The position numbers were made by a program, and so were the translations under genes. From contig NZ_CP012646.1 of assembly GCF_001281025.1 (NCBI RefSeq), forward strand, positions 773,001 to 837,000: a stretch of DNA of 64,000 nt, in the 5' to 3' direction. Of this stretch, positions 54,358 to 63,723 are shown piece after piece (the stretch's first letter is position 1; each line of letters opens with the position of its first letter). The notes beneath the pieces were generated by a model. It ran no database searches and was not told the DNA's origin. It saw only the letters and a program-made list of their open reading frames with translations. The stretch is from Streptococcus mitis (GTDB lineage Bacteria > Bacillota > Bacilli > Lactobacillales > Streptococcaceae).

Positions 54358-55017
54358 TTATTCTGCAGCTTGTTGCCAGCGTTTTGCTAGCATATGAGAC
54401 AGGCTAGAAATGGCTAGGTTAAAGCTGAAGTAGATGAGGGCAATCAGGATGTAAAGACTGAAGACCTGCTCTGGTTCGAAATAACGGCCCATGAGAATTT
54501 GGCTTGCTCCAAAGAGTTCTTGTAGGGCGATAACAGAGTAGAGAAGACTGGTATCCTTAATTACGGTTACAAACTGAGAAATGATGGCTGGCAACATTTT
54601 GCGAATGGCTTGCGGGAGAATGATGTGGTAGAGGATTTGGGCTGAGGTAAATCCTTGCGACATTCCTGCTTCGTACTGTCCCTTGTCCACGGCATTGAGA
54701 CCGCCTCGGATAATCTCAGCCAAGGCTGCTGAGGTAAAGAGGGTAAATGCAGTGATTCCTGCTGGTGTGGATTTCATCTTGAAAACCAAAAAGATGGTGA
54801 AAATCCAGAGGAGGTTGGGAACGTTACGCACAAACTCGATGTAAATGCTGGAAATGACGCGCAAGATAGGATTTTTCCCATTTCTCATGACTGCTAGAAC
54901 TGTACCGATAAGTGTAGCGAGGACGATGGCAATCAGAGAAATGTAGAGGGTCAAGCCAAATCCTTTAAAGATAAATACTAGGTTATCTGGGGTCAAAACT
55001 TCTAAAATGGATTCCAT
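54358..55017 (-). CDS. Polar amino acid ABC transporter permease (glutamine type), second
   Basis: This 219-aa His/Glu/Gln/Arg/opine-type permease has about five membrane helices. The cytoplasmic coupling loop follows EAGMSQGFTSAQILYHIILP (EAA motif, residues about 117-136), which docks on the ATPase. It is the last of four genes in order ATPase, binding protein, permease, permease. The stop codon sits at the boundary of a BOX element, which may have replaced the original 3' flank. Confidence 0.92.
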   Translation of the reverse strand: MESILEVLTPDNLVFIFKGFGLTLYISLIAIVLATLIGTVLAVMRNGKNPILRVISSIYIEFVRNVPNLLWIFTIFLVFKMKSTPAGITAFTLFTSAALAEIIRGGLNAVDKGQYEAGMSQGFTSAQILYHIILPQAIRKMLPAIISQFVTVIKDTSLLYSVIALQELFGASQILMGRYFEPEQVFSLYILIALIYFSFNLAISSLSHMLAKRWQQAAE

Positions 55018-55026
55018 AGTAACCTC

Positions 55027-55704
55027 CTAAAGTGAATAGGCTTTTTTGTTGGCTTGCTCCATCTTGCGACCAAACTGGGCAACAGGAAAGCAAAGAGAAA
55101 AGTAGAGAAGGGCAGCACCTAAAAATGCTGGAATGTAGTTTCCGTTAAGTGCCGACCAAGACTTGGTCACAAACATCAAGTCCACTCCAGAGATAATAGC
55201 GACTGTAGAAGTGTTTTTGATGAGGTTAACAATTTGGTTGGTCAAAGGAGGGAGAATGATACGAAAGGCCTGAGGCAAGATAATCAAACGCATAGCACTG
55301 ATATAGGTAAAACCTTGCGACAAGGCGGCCTCCATCTGACCGCTAGGAATAGACTGAATACCTGAACGAATCACTTCAGCGATATAGGCGCCGTGATAGA
55401 GTCCCACGCAGAGTACAGCTGTCCAATAAATCGGAATCATGATGGTGTGGTCACTGATAAGAGGTAGGCCATAAAAAACGATAACAAACTGCACCAAGAG
55501 GGGAGTGTTTTGGTAAAACTCCACAAAGATGCGAGCTAAAATGCGCAAAATTGGACGTTTGCTGGTTGACATGGCTCCAAAGAAGATGCCCAAAACCATG
55601 GCGAGGATAAAGGATCCAATCGCTAGGGCAAGGGTGAAGAGGAAACCATTGAAAAATTGTCCAAAATCCTGAAAATAGGCTGTCCAAGATGATAAATCTG
55701 TCAT
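55027..55704 (-). CDS. Polar amino acid ABC transporter permease (glutamine type), first
   Basis: This 225-aa permease pairs with the one encoded 9 bp downstream. Membrane helices lie at about 18-43, 55-77, 88-110 and 190-210. The EAA loop is EAALSQGFTYISAMRLIILP (about 132-151). A GGAGGAC ribosome-binding site precedes the ATG. The two permeases share family but differ in sequence, consistent with a heterodimer. Confidence 0.92.
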   Translation of the reverse strand: MTDLSSWTAYFQDFGQFFNGFLFTLALAIGSFILAMVLGIFFGAMSTSKRPILRILARIFVEFYQNTPLLVQFVIVFYGLPLISDHTIMIPIYWTAVLCVGLYHGAYIAEVIRSGIQSIPSGQMEAALSQGFTYISAMRLIILPQAFRIILPPLTNQIVNLIKNTSTVAIISGVDLMFVTKSWSALNGNYIPAFLGAALLYFSLCFPVAQFGRKMEQANKKAYSL

Positions 55705-55716
55705 GGGGTGTCCTCC

Positions 55717-56511
55717 TTAATCTGCAGTATGGCTGGATGGTTTCAGCTTGTAACGGTCATAAAGTTTTTGCAAACTGCCATCCTTGCTCCATTTAGTAAC
55801 CAAGTTATCGAGATAGTCGTTGAGCTCGGTATTTGATTTCTTGGTAACGATACCGTAGTCAGATGGCTTGAAACTATCATCTAGTAGTACTGTGCGTTTG
55901 CTGATGTAGCCAGACAGAATCGAGCGGTCAACGGAAAAGGCATCAATACGTTGAGCGTGTAAGGAAGTAATCAATTCTGGGTAGGAACCAAGTTCGACGA
56001 ATTTAAAGGTCAGACCTTTCTTTTTACCCAGTTCAGTAATCAGGCGTTGGGTAATGGAACCTTGAGCAACCCCGATAGTTTTTCCGTTTAAGTCCTCAAT
56101 GCTTTTGATTTTGGCAGACTTATTGACCAAAAAGCCAGAAGCGTCCGTGTAGTAAGGGCTGGTAAAGTTGTAGAGTTTTTTGCGTTCGTCTGTGATGGTA
56201 AAGGTCGCGATATCCATATCGACCTGTTCGTTGTCTAGAAGGGGGCCACGGGTTTGTGCTGTAACCGGCACATAGCGAATCTTGACCTTGAGTTCATCAG
56301 CTACCATCTTGGCCAAGTCCGTTTCGATACCAGAATAGGTCCCTGTCTTGGGATCCTTGTAGCCAAAATTGGGAACGTCTTGTTTGACACCGACAACCAG
56401 TTCGCCTCTTTTTTGAATATCTGCGACACTGGTATCAGCCTGCACTGGTTTTGTAGCAGCAAGGCCAAAAAGGCTAATCAATAATGCGGATAAAAAGAAT
56501 TTCTTTTTCAT
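55717..56511 (-). CDS. Polar amino acid (glutamine-type) ABC transporter binding protein
   Basis: This 264-aa extracellular solute-binding protein of family 3 has a signal peptide (MKKKFFLSALLISLFGLAAT) ending at PVQA-D. No lipobox cysteine is present, unlike most Gram-positive binding proteins, so it may be released or held by another means. The ligand domain starts at RGELVVGVKQDVPNF and has GIETDLAKMVADEL and DMDIATFTITDERKK. The ATG at 56511 follows GGAGGCGCCT; a frame extending to 56703 overlaps the ATPase gene and is rejected. Glutamine specificity is inferred from neighbours. Confidence 0.93.
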   Translation of the reverse strand: MKKKFFLSALLISLFGLAATKPVQADTSVADIQKRGELVVGVKQDVPNFGYKDPKTGTYSGIETDLAKMVADELKVKIRYVPVTAQTRGPLLDNEQVDMDIATFTITDERKKLYNFTSPYYTDASGFLVNKSAKIKSIEDLNGKTIGVAQGSITQRLITELGKKKGLTFKFVELGSYPELITSLHAQRIDAFSVDRSILSGYISKRTVLLDDSFKPSDYGIVTKKSNTELNDYLDNLVTKWSKDGSLQKLYDRYKLKPSSHTAD

Positions 56512-56521
56512 AGGCGCCTCC

Positions 56522-57280
56522 TTATTTGACTTTGTCACTTTCGTGGTTGATGATCTTGCTGAGGAATTGTTGGGCACGAGGTTCGCTTGGATTGTCGAAA
56601 AAGTCATCGACATCTGTCGTATCCACCAAAACTTCTCCGTCAGCCATAAAGATGATGCGGTCGGCAACTTCACGGGCAAAGCCCATTTCATGAGTAACGA
56701 CAATCATATTCATACCATCGTGGGCCAATTTTTGCATAACTGCCAGAACATCACCGATGGTTTCAGGGTCAAGGGCAGATGTTGGTTCATCAAAGAGGAG
56801 AAGCTCAGGATGCATGGCGAGTCCACGTGCGATGGCAATCCGTTGTTTTTGTCCACCAGATAGCATGGCTGGATAGGAATCTTTTTTGTCCCACATATTT
56901 ACAAATTCCAGATATTTTTGGGCTGTTTTTTCAGCTTCTTTTTTATCAATTCCTAGAACTTTTATAGGTGCAAGTGTTACGTTTTCTAACACTGTTTTAT
57001 GCGGATAGAGGTTAAAATGTTGGAAAACCATGCCAACTTCCTTGCGAAGAGGTACCAAATCTTTCTGGCTGGCACCAGCAACTTGGTGCCCATTTACTAG
57101 AAGGCTTCCCTTGTCAACAGCCTCCAAACCATTGATGGTGCGGATAAGAGTGGATTTTCCAGAACCAGAAGGGCCTAGGAGGACAACAACTTGCCCTTTT
57201 TCAAAACGGAGATTGATGTCGCGGAGTGCGTGGTAGTCTCCGTAATATTTTTCGACGTGTTCAAATTCTACTAAAGCCAT
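56522..57280 (-). CDS. Polar amino acid (glutamine-type) ABC transporter ATP-binding protein
   Basis: This 252-aa ATPase has Walker A GPSGSGKST (about 35), the Q-loop FQHFNLYPH, signature LSGGQKQR (about 140), Walker B LLLFDEPTSALD (about 160) and the switch His in VTHEMGFA. It is the first gene of the operon and has a strong promoter. It is divergent from recJ. Confidence 0.95.
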   Translation of the reverse strand: MALVEFEHVEKYYGDYHALRDINLRFEKGQVVVLLGPSGSGKSTLIRTINGLEAVDKGSLLVNGHQVAGASQKDLVPLRKEVGMVFQHFNLYPHKTVLENVTLAPIKVLGIDKKEAEKTAQKYLEFVNMWDKKDSYPAMLSGGQKQRIAIARGLAMHPELLLFDEPTSALDPETIGDVLAVMQKLAHDGMNMIVVTHEMGFAREVADRIIFMADGEVLVDTTDVDDFFDNPSEPRAQQFLSKIINHESDKVK

Positions 57281-57314
57281 AAGGAATCTCCTTTGTGTTA
57301 GATTTTATAACATG

Positions 57315-57343
57315 ATTCTACACCAAAAAATTTGTCTTGTCAA
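57315..57343 (-). promoter_or_regulatory. Strong promoter of the gln-type ABC operon
   Basis: On the minus strand TTGACA (57343-57338) and TAGAAT (57320-57315) are exactly 17 bp apart, with TG before the -10. Confidence 0.85.
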
Positions 57344-57411
57344 ATCATATCTGAAAAAATTCACTAAAATTTTATAAAAAAGCAATCTGGATAGAGAAAA
57401 AGCCTAAATCA

Positions 57412-57420
57412 TGTTATAAT
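57412..57420 (+). promoter_or_regulatory. Extended -10 promoter of recJ
   Basis: TGTTATAAT lies about 37 bp before the recJ start, divergent from the ABC operon promoter. No clear -35 is seen. Confidence 0.6.
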
Positions 57421-57456
57421 GAAACGATAGAATTCTTAGAAAGAGTGGATGTCTTT

Positions 57457-59679
57457 TTGATAACACCTACTTATGAATGGCAGTTTGCCCCGCAAGTAGA
57501 AGATGCGGATTTTACAAAGATAGCCAAGAAGGCTGGATTGGGTCCTGAGGTGGCTCGGTTACTATTTGAGAGAGGGATTCAGGACCAAGAGAGTCTGAAG
57601 AAGTTTTTAGAACCTTCCTTGGAGGACTTGCATGACCCTTATCTACTCCATGATATGGATAAGGCAGTGGGACGGATTCGTCAGGCTATTGAAGAAGGGG
57701 AAAATATCCTCATTTATGGAGATTACGATGCGGATGGCATGACTTCAGCTTCGATTGTGAAGGAAAGTTTGGAACAGCTTGGCGCTGAGTGCCGGGTTTA
57801 TCTGCCCAATCGTTTTACTGATGGCTATGGTCCAAATGCTAGTGTTTATAAATACTTTATCGAGCAAGAAGGGATTTCCTTGATTGTGACGGTGGACAAT
57901 GGAGTTGCGGGTCACGAAGCCATTGAACTGGCTCAGTCTATGGGAGTAGATGTCATTGTGACAGACCACCATTCCATACCTGAAACCTTACCAGATGCCT
58001 ATGCTATTGTCCATCCTGAACATCCGGATGCGAACTATCCTTTCAAATATTTGGCTGGTTGCGGAGTGGCTTTCAAGCTGGCTTGTGCCCTGTTAGAAGA
58101 AGTACAAGTGGAATTGCTTGATTTGGTCGCTATTGGTACCATTGCTGATATGGTTAGTTTGACAGATGAGAATCGTATTTTGGTTCAATATGGTCTAGAA
58201 ATGCTGGGGCATACTCAGCGCATTGGTTTACAAGAAATGCTGGATATGGCTGGGATTGCCGCTAATGAAGTAACAGAAGAAACGGTTGGTTTCCAGATTG
58301 CTCCTCGTTTGAATGCCTTGGGCCGTTTGGATGATCCCAATCCTGCCATTGATTTGCTGACTGGGTTTGATGATGAAGAAGCGCATGAGATTACTCTCAT
58401 GATTCATCAGAAAAACGAAGAGCGCAAGGAAATCGTTCAGTCTATCTATGAAGAAGCTAAGACCATGGTGGACCCTGAGAAGAAGGTCCAAGTTTTGGCT
58501 AAGGAGGGCTGGAATCCTGGGGTTCTAGGAATCGTGGCTGGTCGTTTGTTGGAAGAACTAGGGCAGACAGTCATCGTTCTCAATATAGAGGACGGTCGTG
58601 CCAAGGGTAGTGCTCGTAGCGTGGAAGCGGTCGATATTTTTGAGGCTCTGGATCCTCATAGAGACCTCTTCATAGCCTTTGGTGGTCATGCTGGTGCGGC
58701 AGGAATGACGCTGGAAGTTGAGAAACTCTCAGATTTATCTCAGGTTTTGGAAGATTATGTCCGTGAAAAAGGAGCAGATGCTGCTGGCAAGAACAAGTTA
58801 AATCTAGATGAAGAGCTAGATTTGGAGACACTTAGCTTGGAAACGGTCAAAAGTTTTGAACGTTTGGCACCTTTTGGCATGGACAATCAGAAACCTATCT
58901 TTTATATCAAGGATTTTCAGGTCGAAAGTGCCCGTACTATGGGGGCAGGTAATGCCCATCTCAAGCTGAAAATTTCTAAAGGCGAGGCGAGTTTTGAGGT
59001 AGTGGCCTTTGGCCAAGGGAAAAGGGCGACTGAATTCTCACAGACCAAGCAATTGGAATTGGCAGTGACTCTCTCTGTCAACCAATGGAATGGCCAAACT
59101 GCCCTGCAGCTGATGATGGTGGATGCGCGTGTGGAGGGTGTTCAACTTTTTAATATCCGTGGGAAGAATGCAGTCTTGCCAGAAGGAGTTCCAGTCTTGG
59201 ATTTTGCTGGAGAACTGCCAAATCTGGCGGATAGTGAAGCTGTTATCGTAAAAACCGTTCCTGAGGATATTACTCAGCTGAAGACCATTTTTCAGGAACA
59301 GAATTTCTCTGCGGTCTATTTCAAAAATGATATTGACAAGGCCTACTATCTAACAGGTTATGGGACTAGAGAGCAGTTTGCCAAATTGTACAAGACCATC
59401 TACCAGTTTCCAGAGTTTGATATTCGCTACAAGCTGAAAGACTTGGCTGCTTATCTCAATATTCAACAAATCTTGCTGGTCAAAATGATTCAAATATTTG
59501 AAGAATTAGGTTTTGTGGTAATCAAAGATGGGGTTATGACAGTCAATAAAGAAGCGCCAAAGAGAGAGATAGGAGAAAGTCAGATTTACCAAAATCTCAA
59601 ACAAACCGTCAAAGACCAAGAAATGATGGCGCTGGGTACCGTGCAAGAAATTTATGACTTTTTAATGGAAAAAGAGTAG
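57457..59679 (+). CDS. recJ: Single-stranded-DNA-specific exonuclease RecJ
   Basis: This roughly 740-aa 5'-3' single-strand exonuclease acts in recombination and mismatch repair. The DHH phosphoesterase domain has YGDYDADGMTSA (about 85), TVDNGVAGHEA and VTDHHSIP (about 168). The DHHA1 domain has FGGHAGAAGMTLE (about 408), and an OB-fold and C-terminal extension follow. No ATG is available at the 5' end. A TTG at 57457 gives MITPTYEWQF, the expected start; a GTG at 57445 is the alternative. Confidence 0.94.
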   Translation: MITPTYEWQFAPQVEDADFTKIAKKAGLGPEVARLLFERGIQDQESLKKFLEPSLEDLHDPYLLHDMDKAVGRIRQAIEEGENILIYGDYDADGMTSASIVKESLEQLGAECRVYLPNRFTDGYGPNASVYKYFIEQEGISLIVTVDNGVAGHEAIELAQSMGVDVIVTDHHSIPETLPDAYAIVHPEHPDANYPFKYLAGCGVAFKLACALLEEVQVELLDLVAIGTIADMVSLTDENRILVQYGLEMLGHTQRIGLQEMLDMAGIAANEVTEETVGFQIAPRLNALGRLDDPNPAIDLLTGFDDEEAHEITLMIHQKNEERKEIVQSIYEEAKTMVDPEKKVQVLAKEGWNPGVLGIVAGRLLEELGQTVIVLNIEDGRAKGSARSVEAVDIFEALDPHRDLFIAFGGHAGAAGMTLEVEKLSDLSQVLEDYVREKGADAAGKNKLNLDEELDLETLSLETVKSFERLAPFGMDNQKPIFYIKDFQVESARTMGAGNAHLKLKISKGEASFEVVAFGQGKRATEFSQTKQLELAVTLSVNQWNGQTALQLMMVDARVEGVQLFNIRGKNAVLPEGVPVLDFAGELPNLADSEAVIVKTVPEDITQLKTIFQEQNFSAVYFKNDIDKAYYLTGYGTREQFAKLYKTIYQFPEFDIRYKLKDLAAYLNIQQILLVKMIQIFEELGFVVIKDGVMTVNKEAPKREIGESQIYQNLKQTVKDQEMMALGTVQEIYDFLMEKE

Positions 59680-59687
59680 ATGATAGG

Positions 59688-59714
59688 AAAGAGTTGGGAA
59701 ACCAGCTCTTTTTT
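59688..59714 (+). terminator. Terminator after recJ
   Basis: A 10-bp stem AAAGAGTTGG / CCAGCTCTTT (59688-59697 with 59702-59711, one T-G pair, loop GAAA) continues into T residues. Confidence 0.82.
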
Positions 59715-59731
59715 GAAAACAAATCTTCATT

Positions 59732-59759
59732 TTGAAAATCATCAAAAAAATGGTATAAT
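59732..59759 (+). promoter_or_regulatory. Promoter of the RNase J2 gene
   Basis: TTGAAA (59732-59737) and TATAAT (59754-59759) are 16 bp apart with TGG before the -10. The roughly 90-nt leader holds two small hairpins (near 59777-59798 and 59805-59819). Confidence 0.75.
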
Positions 59760-59852
59760 GGTAGGAAAAGATTCGGCTAAAAGTAATAGTGCTTTTAGAA
59801 TAAAAGGGTAAGTAACCCTATAATCAAGATAAACTAAGATTTTGGAGGAAAA

Positions 59853-61514
59853 ATGAGTAATATTAGTTTAACAACACTTGGTGGTGTACGTGAAAATGGG
59901 AAAAATATGTACATTGCTGAAATTGGAGAGTCCATTTTTGTTTTGAATGTAGGGTTAAAATATCCCGAAAATGAACAATTAGGGGTTGATGTGGTGATTC
60001 CAAAGATGGATTACCTTTTTGAGAATAGCAACCGTATTGCTGGGGTTTTCTTGACCCACGGGCATGCGGATGCCATTGGTGCTCTGCCTTATCTCTTGGC
60101 AGAGGCTAAAGTTCCTGTATTTGGGTCTGAGTTGACCATTGAGTTGGCCAAACTCTTTGTCAAAGGAAATGATGCCGTTAAGGAATTTAATGATTTCCAT
60201 GTCATTGATGAGAATACGGAGATTGATTTTGGTGGGACAGTGGTTTCCTTCTTCCCTACGACTTACTCCGTTCCAGAGAGCCTGGGAATTGTCTTGAAGA
60301 CAGCTGAAGGTAGCATCGTTTATACAGGTGACTTCAAATTTGACCAGACAGCTAGTGAATCCTATGCGACAGACTTCGCTCGTTTGGCAGAAATCGGTCG
60401 TGACGGCGTCCTGGCTCTCCTCAGTGATTCGGCCAATGCGGACAGCAATATTCAGGTGGCTAGTGAAAGTGAAGTTAGGGATGAAATTACCCAAACCATT
60501 GCTGACTGGGAAGGTCGTATCATCGTTGCAGCTGTTTCCAGTAACCTTTCTCGTATCCAGCAGATTTTTGACGCTGCGGATAAAACAGGTCGACGTATCG
60601 TCTTGACAGGATTTGATATTGAAAATATCGTCCGCACAGCGATTCGTCTCAAGAAGTTGTCTTTAGCCAACGAAATTCTCTTGATTAAGCCGAAAGATAT
60701 GTCTCGCTTTGAAGACCATGAGTTGATTATTCTTGAGACAGGTCGTATGGGTGAACCTATCAATGGACTTCGTAAGATGTCGATTGGTCGCCATCGTTAT
60801 GTAGAAATCAAGGATGGGGACCTGGTCTATATTGCTACGGCTCCGTCTATTGCTAAAGAAGCCTTCGTTGCGCGTGTGGAAAATATGATTTATCAGGCAG
60901 GAGGGGTTGTCAAATTGATTACCCAAAGTTTACATGTATCAGGGCACGGAAATGCGCGTGATTTGCAGTTGATGATCAATCTCTTGCAACCCAAGTATCT
61001 CTTCCCAATTCAAGGGGAATACCGCGAGTTGGATGCTCATGCTAAGGCTGCTATGGCAGTTGGAATGTTGCCAGAACGCATTTTCATCCCTAAAAAGGGA
61101 ACCAGCATGGCTTATGAGAATGGGGACTTTGTCCCAGCTGGCGCGGTTTCGGCAGGGGATGTCTTGATTGATGGGAATGCCATTGGTGATGTTGGAAATG
61201 TGGTTCTTCGTGACCGTAAGGTCTTGTCAGAGGATGGTATTTTTATCGTAGCGATCACAGTTAACCGTCGTGAGAAGAAAATTGTAGCCAAGGCTCGTGT
61301 TCATACGCGCGGATTTGTTTATCTCAAGAAGAGTCGCGATATTCTCCGTGAAAGTTCAGAATTGATTAACCAAACGGTAGAAGACTATCTGCAAGGAGAT
61401 GACTTTGACTGGGCAGATCTTAAAGGGAAGGTTCGTGATAATCTGACCAAGTACCTATTTGATCAAACCAAGCGTCGTCCAGCTATTTTACCAGTAGTCA
61501 TGGAAGCAAAATAA
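59853..61514 (+). CDS. rnjB: Ribonuclease J2-type metallo-beta-lactamase protein
   Basis: This 553-aa protein has the RNase J layout: a beta-lactamase fold (about 1-200 and 340-430), a beta-CASP insert (about 200-340) and a C-terminal domain. The zinc motif that reads HxHxDH in active RNase J reads THGHADAIG here (about 67-75), so the last metal-binding His is replaced by Ala. Downstream HVSGHG (about 368) is kept. This degenerate pattern marks the J2 paralogue, which acts in complex with J1 and has weak activity of its own. RBS TTTTGGAGG is strong. Confidence 0.9.
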   Translation: MSNISLTTLGGVRENGKNMYIAEIGESIFVLNVGLKYPENEQLGVDVVIPKMDYLFENSNRIAGVFLTHGHADAIGALPYLLAEAKVPVFGSELTIELAKLFVKGNDAVKEFNDFHVIDENTEIDFGGTVVSFFPTTYSVPESLGIVLKTAEGSIVYTGDFKFDQTASESYATDFARLAEIGRDGVLALLSDSANADSNIQVASESEVRDEITQTIADWEGRIIVAAVSSNLSRIQQIFDAADKTGRRIVLTGFDIENIVRTAIRLKKLSLANEILLIKPKDMSRFEDHELIILETGRMGEPINGLRKMSIGRHRYVEIKDGDLVYIATAPSIAKEAFVARVENMIYQAGGVVKLITQSLHVSGHGNARDLQLMINLLQPKYLFPIQGEYRELDAHAKAAMAVGMLPERIFIPKKGTSMAYENGDFVPAGAVSAGDVLIDGNAIGDVGNVVLRDRKVLSEDGIFIVAITVNRREKKIVAKARVHTRGFVYLKKSRDILRESSELINQTVEDYLQGDDFDWADLKGKVRDNLTKYLFDQTKRRPAILPVVMEAK

Positions 61515-61534
61515 TCTTTGAAATAAATAGAGAG

Positions 61535-61556
61535 AAAGTCGAATTTCGGCTTTTTC
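61535..61556 (+). terminator. Terminator after the RNase J2 gene
   Basis: AAAGTCGAA pairs with TTCGGCTTT (61535-61543 with 61545-61553, one T-G pair; the innermost pairs must open), followed by T residues. Confidence 0.6.
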
Positions 61557-61570
61557 TTATCGGAAAATAG

Positions 61571-62362
<792 letters not shown>

Positions 62363-62495
62363 TTTAGTTTGTATTACTCTTTCAATAACCATGTCTTCTA
62401 TGGAATAGAAACTAAAATATGTTTTTACTAGACTTTCTAAACAAAAATAGTAGAATAGTAGTTAAATTCTATTATTGTTGGAAAGAGAGTAAGAG

Positions 62496-63719
62496 ATGTA
62501 TCGTTATCAAATTGGCATTCCCACATTAGAATATGATCAGTTTGTTAAAGAACATGAATTAGTCAATGTATTACAAAGTAGTGCTTGGGAAGAGGTTAAG
62601 TCTGATTGGCAACATGAAAAGTTTGGCGCCTACCGAGGAGATAAATTACTGGCTACAGCTAGTATTTTGATTAAAACTCTTCCTCTAGGCTATAGAATGT
62701 TTTATATCCCAAGAGGTCCTGTATTAGATTATAAGGATGCTGAACTCTTGAACTTTGTTCTTCAATCCATTAAGTCCTATGCTCGAAGCAAGAGAGCGAT
62801 TTTTGTGATTTTTGACCCAAGTATTTGCCTATCGCAAAGTTCAATCAAGCATGAAAAAATAGAATATCCTGAAAATATGGCTATTATTGAAAATTTGCAA
62901 AGAATGGGAGTAAGGTGGTCAGGAAAGACCGATGGAATGGGAGATACCATTCAGCCTCGTATTCAGGCAAAAGTATACAAGGAAAATTTTACAGAAGATA
63001 AACTTTGCAAGTCAACAAAACAAGCTATTCGATCCGCTCGAAATAAGGGTGTAGAGATTCAGATTGGTAGAGATGAATTGTTAGAATCTTTCTCGTTTTT
63101 GATGAAAAAAACTGAGAAGCGAAAAGATATCCATTTGAGGAATGAAGCCTATTATAAAAAATTGTTAGATAATTTTAAGGACAAGGCCTACATTACGCTG
63201 GCTACTCTGGATATCGCTAAGCGTTTACGAGAATTAGAAAAACAGTTAGCGAAAAACTTAGCGTTGGAAGAAGCGTTTACTGAGTCGACTCGAACTTCAA
63301 AAGTAGAAGCCCAGAAGAAGGAAAAAGAGCGTTTGGTAGAAGAAAGAGATTTCTTGCAGAGATATCTGAATGAAGAAAAATCAAACATTCCTTTAGCAGC
63401 TACTTTGAGTTTGGAATTTGGTAATACCTCTGTTAATCTATATGCTGGTATGGATGATGCTTTTAAACGTTATAATGCACCAATTTTAGCTTGGTATGAA
63501 ACAGCTCGCTATGCTTTTGAGCGAGGTATGGTGTGGCAAAATTTAGGTGGTGTTGAAAACTCTCTCAATGGTGGACTTTACCATTTTAAGGAAAAATTTA
63601 ATCCAACGATTGAAGAATACTTGGGTGAGTTTACAATGCCCACCCATCCTCTTTATTCTCTGTTAAGAATCGCTCTTGATTTTCGCAAGGCATTAAGAAC
63701 AAAACATCATAGAAGGTAA
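62496..63719 (+). CDS. murM: MurM, alanyl/seryl-tRNA-dependent lipid II ligase (FemX/FemAB family)
   Basis: This 407-aa enzyme adds the first residue (Ala or Ser) of the dipeptide branch to the stem-peptide lysine, using aminoacyl-tRNA. FemABX features are WEEVKSDW near the N-terminus, YIPRGPVLDYKD (about 70-81) and LRNEAYYKKLL. An antiparallel coiled-coil arm rich in Lys and Glu spans about 230-292, followed by GVENSLNGGLYHFKEKFNP (about 352). Length matches the family. Allelic forms of murM affect beta-lactam resistance. It is followed 4 bp later by murN. Confidence 0.93.
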   Translation: MYRYQIGIPTLEYDQFVKEHELVNVLQSSAWEEVKSDWQHEKFGAYRGDKLLATASILIKTLPLGYRMFYIPRGPVLDYKDAELLNFVLQSIKSYARSKRAIFVIFDPSICLSQSSIKHEKIEYPENMAIIENLQRMGVRWSGKTDGMGDTIQPRIQAKVYKENFTEDKLCKSTKQAIRSARNKGVEIQIGRDELLESFSFLMKKTEKRKDIHLRNEAYYKKLLDNFKDKAYITLATLDIAKRLRELEKQLAKNLALEEAFTESTRTSKVEAQKKEKERLVEERDFLQRYLNEEKSNIPLAATLSLEFGNTSVNLYAGMDDAFKRYNAPILAWYETARYAFERGMVWQNLGGVENSLNGGLYHFKEKFNPTIEEYLGEFTMPTHPLYSLLRIALDFRKALRTKHHRR

Positions 63720-63723
63720 GTAC

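Noticed and set aside
55717..56703. Binding-protein frame extended upstream to 56703
   Set aside because: The extra 64 codons overlap the ATPase gene, and the ATG at 56511 has a strong RBS followed by a typical signal peptide.
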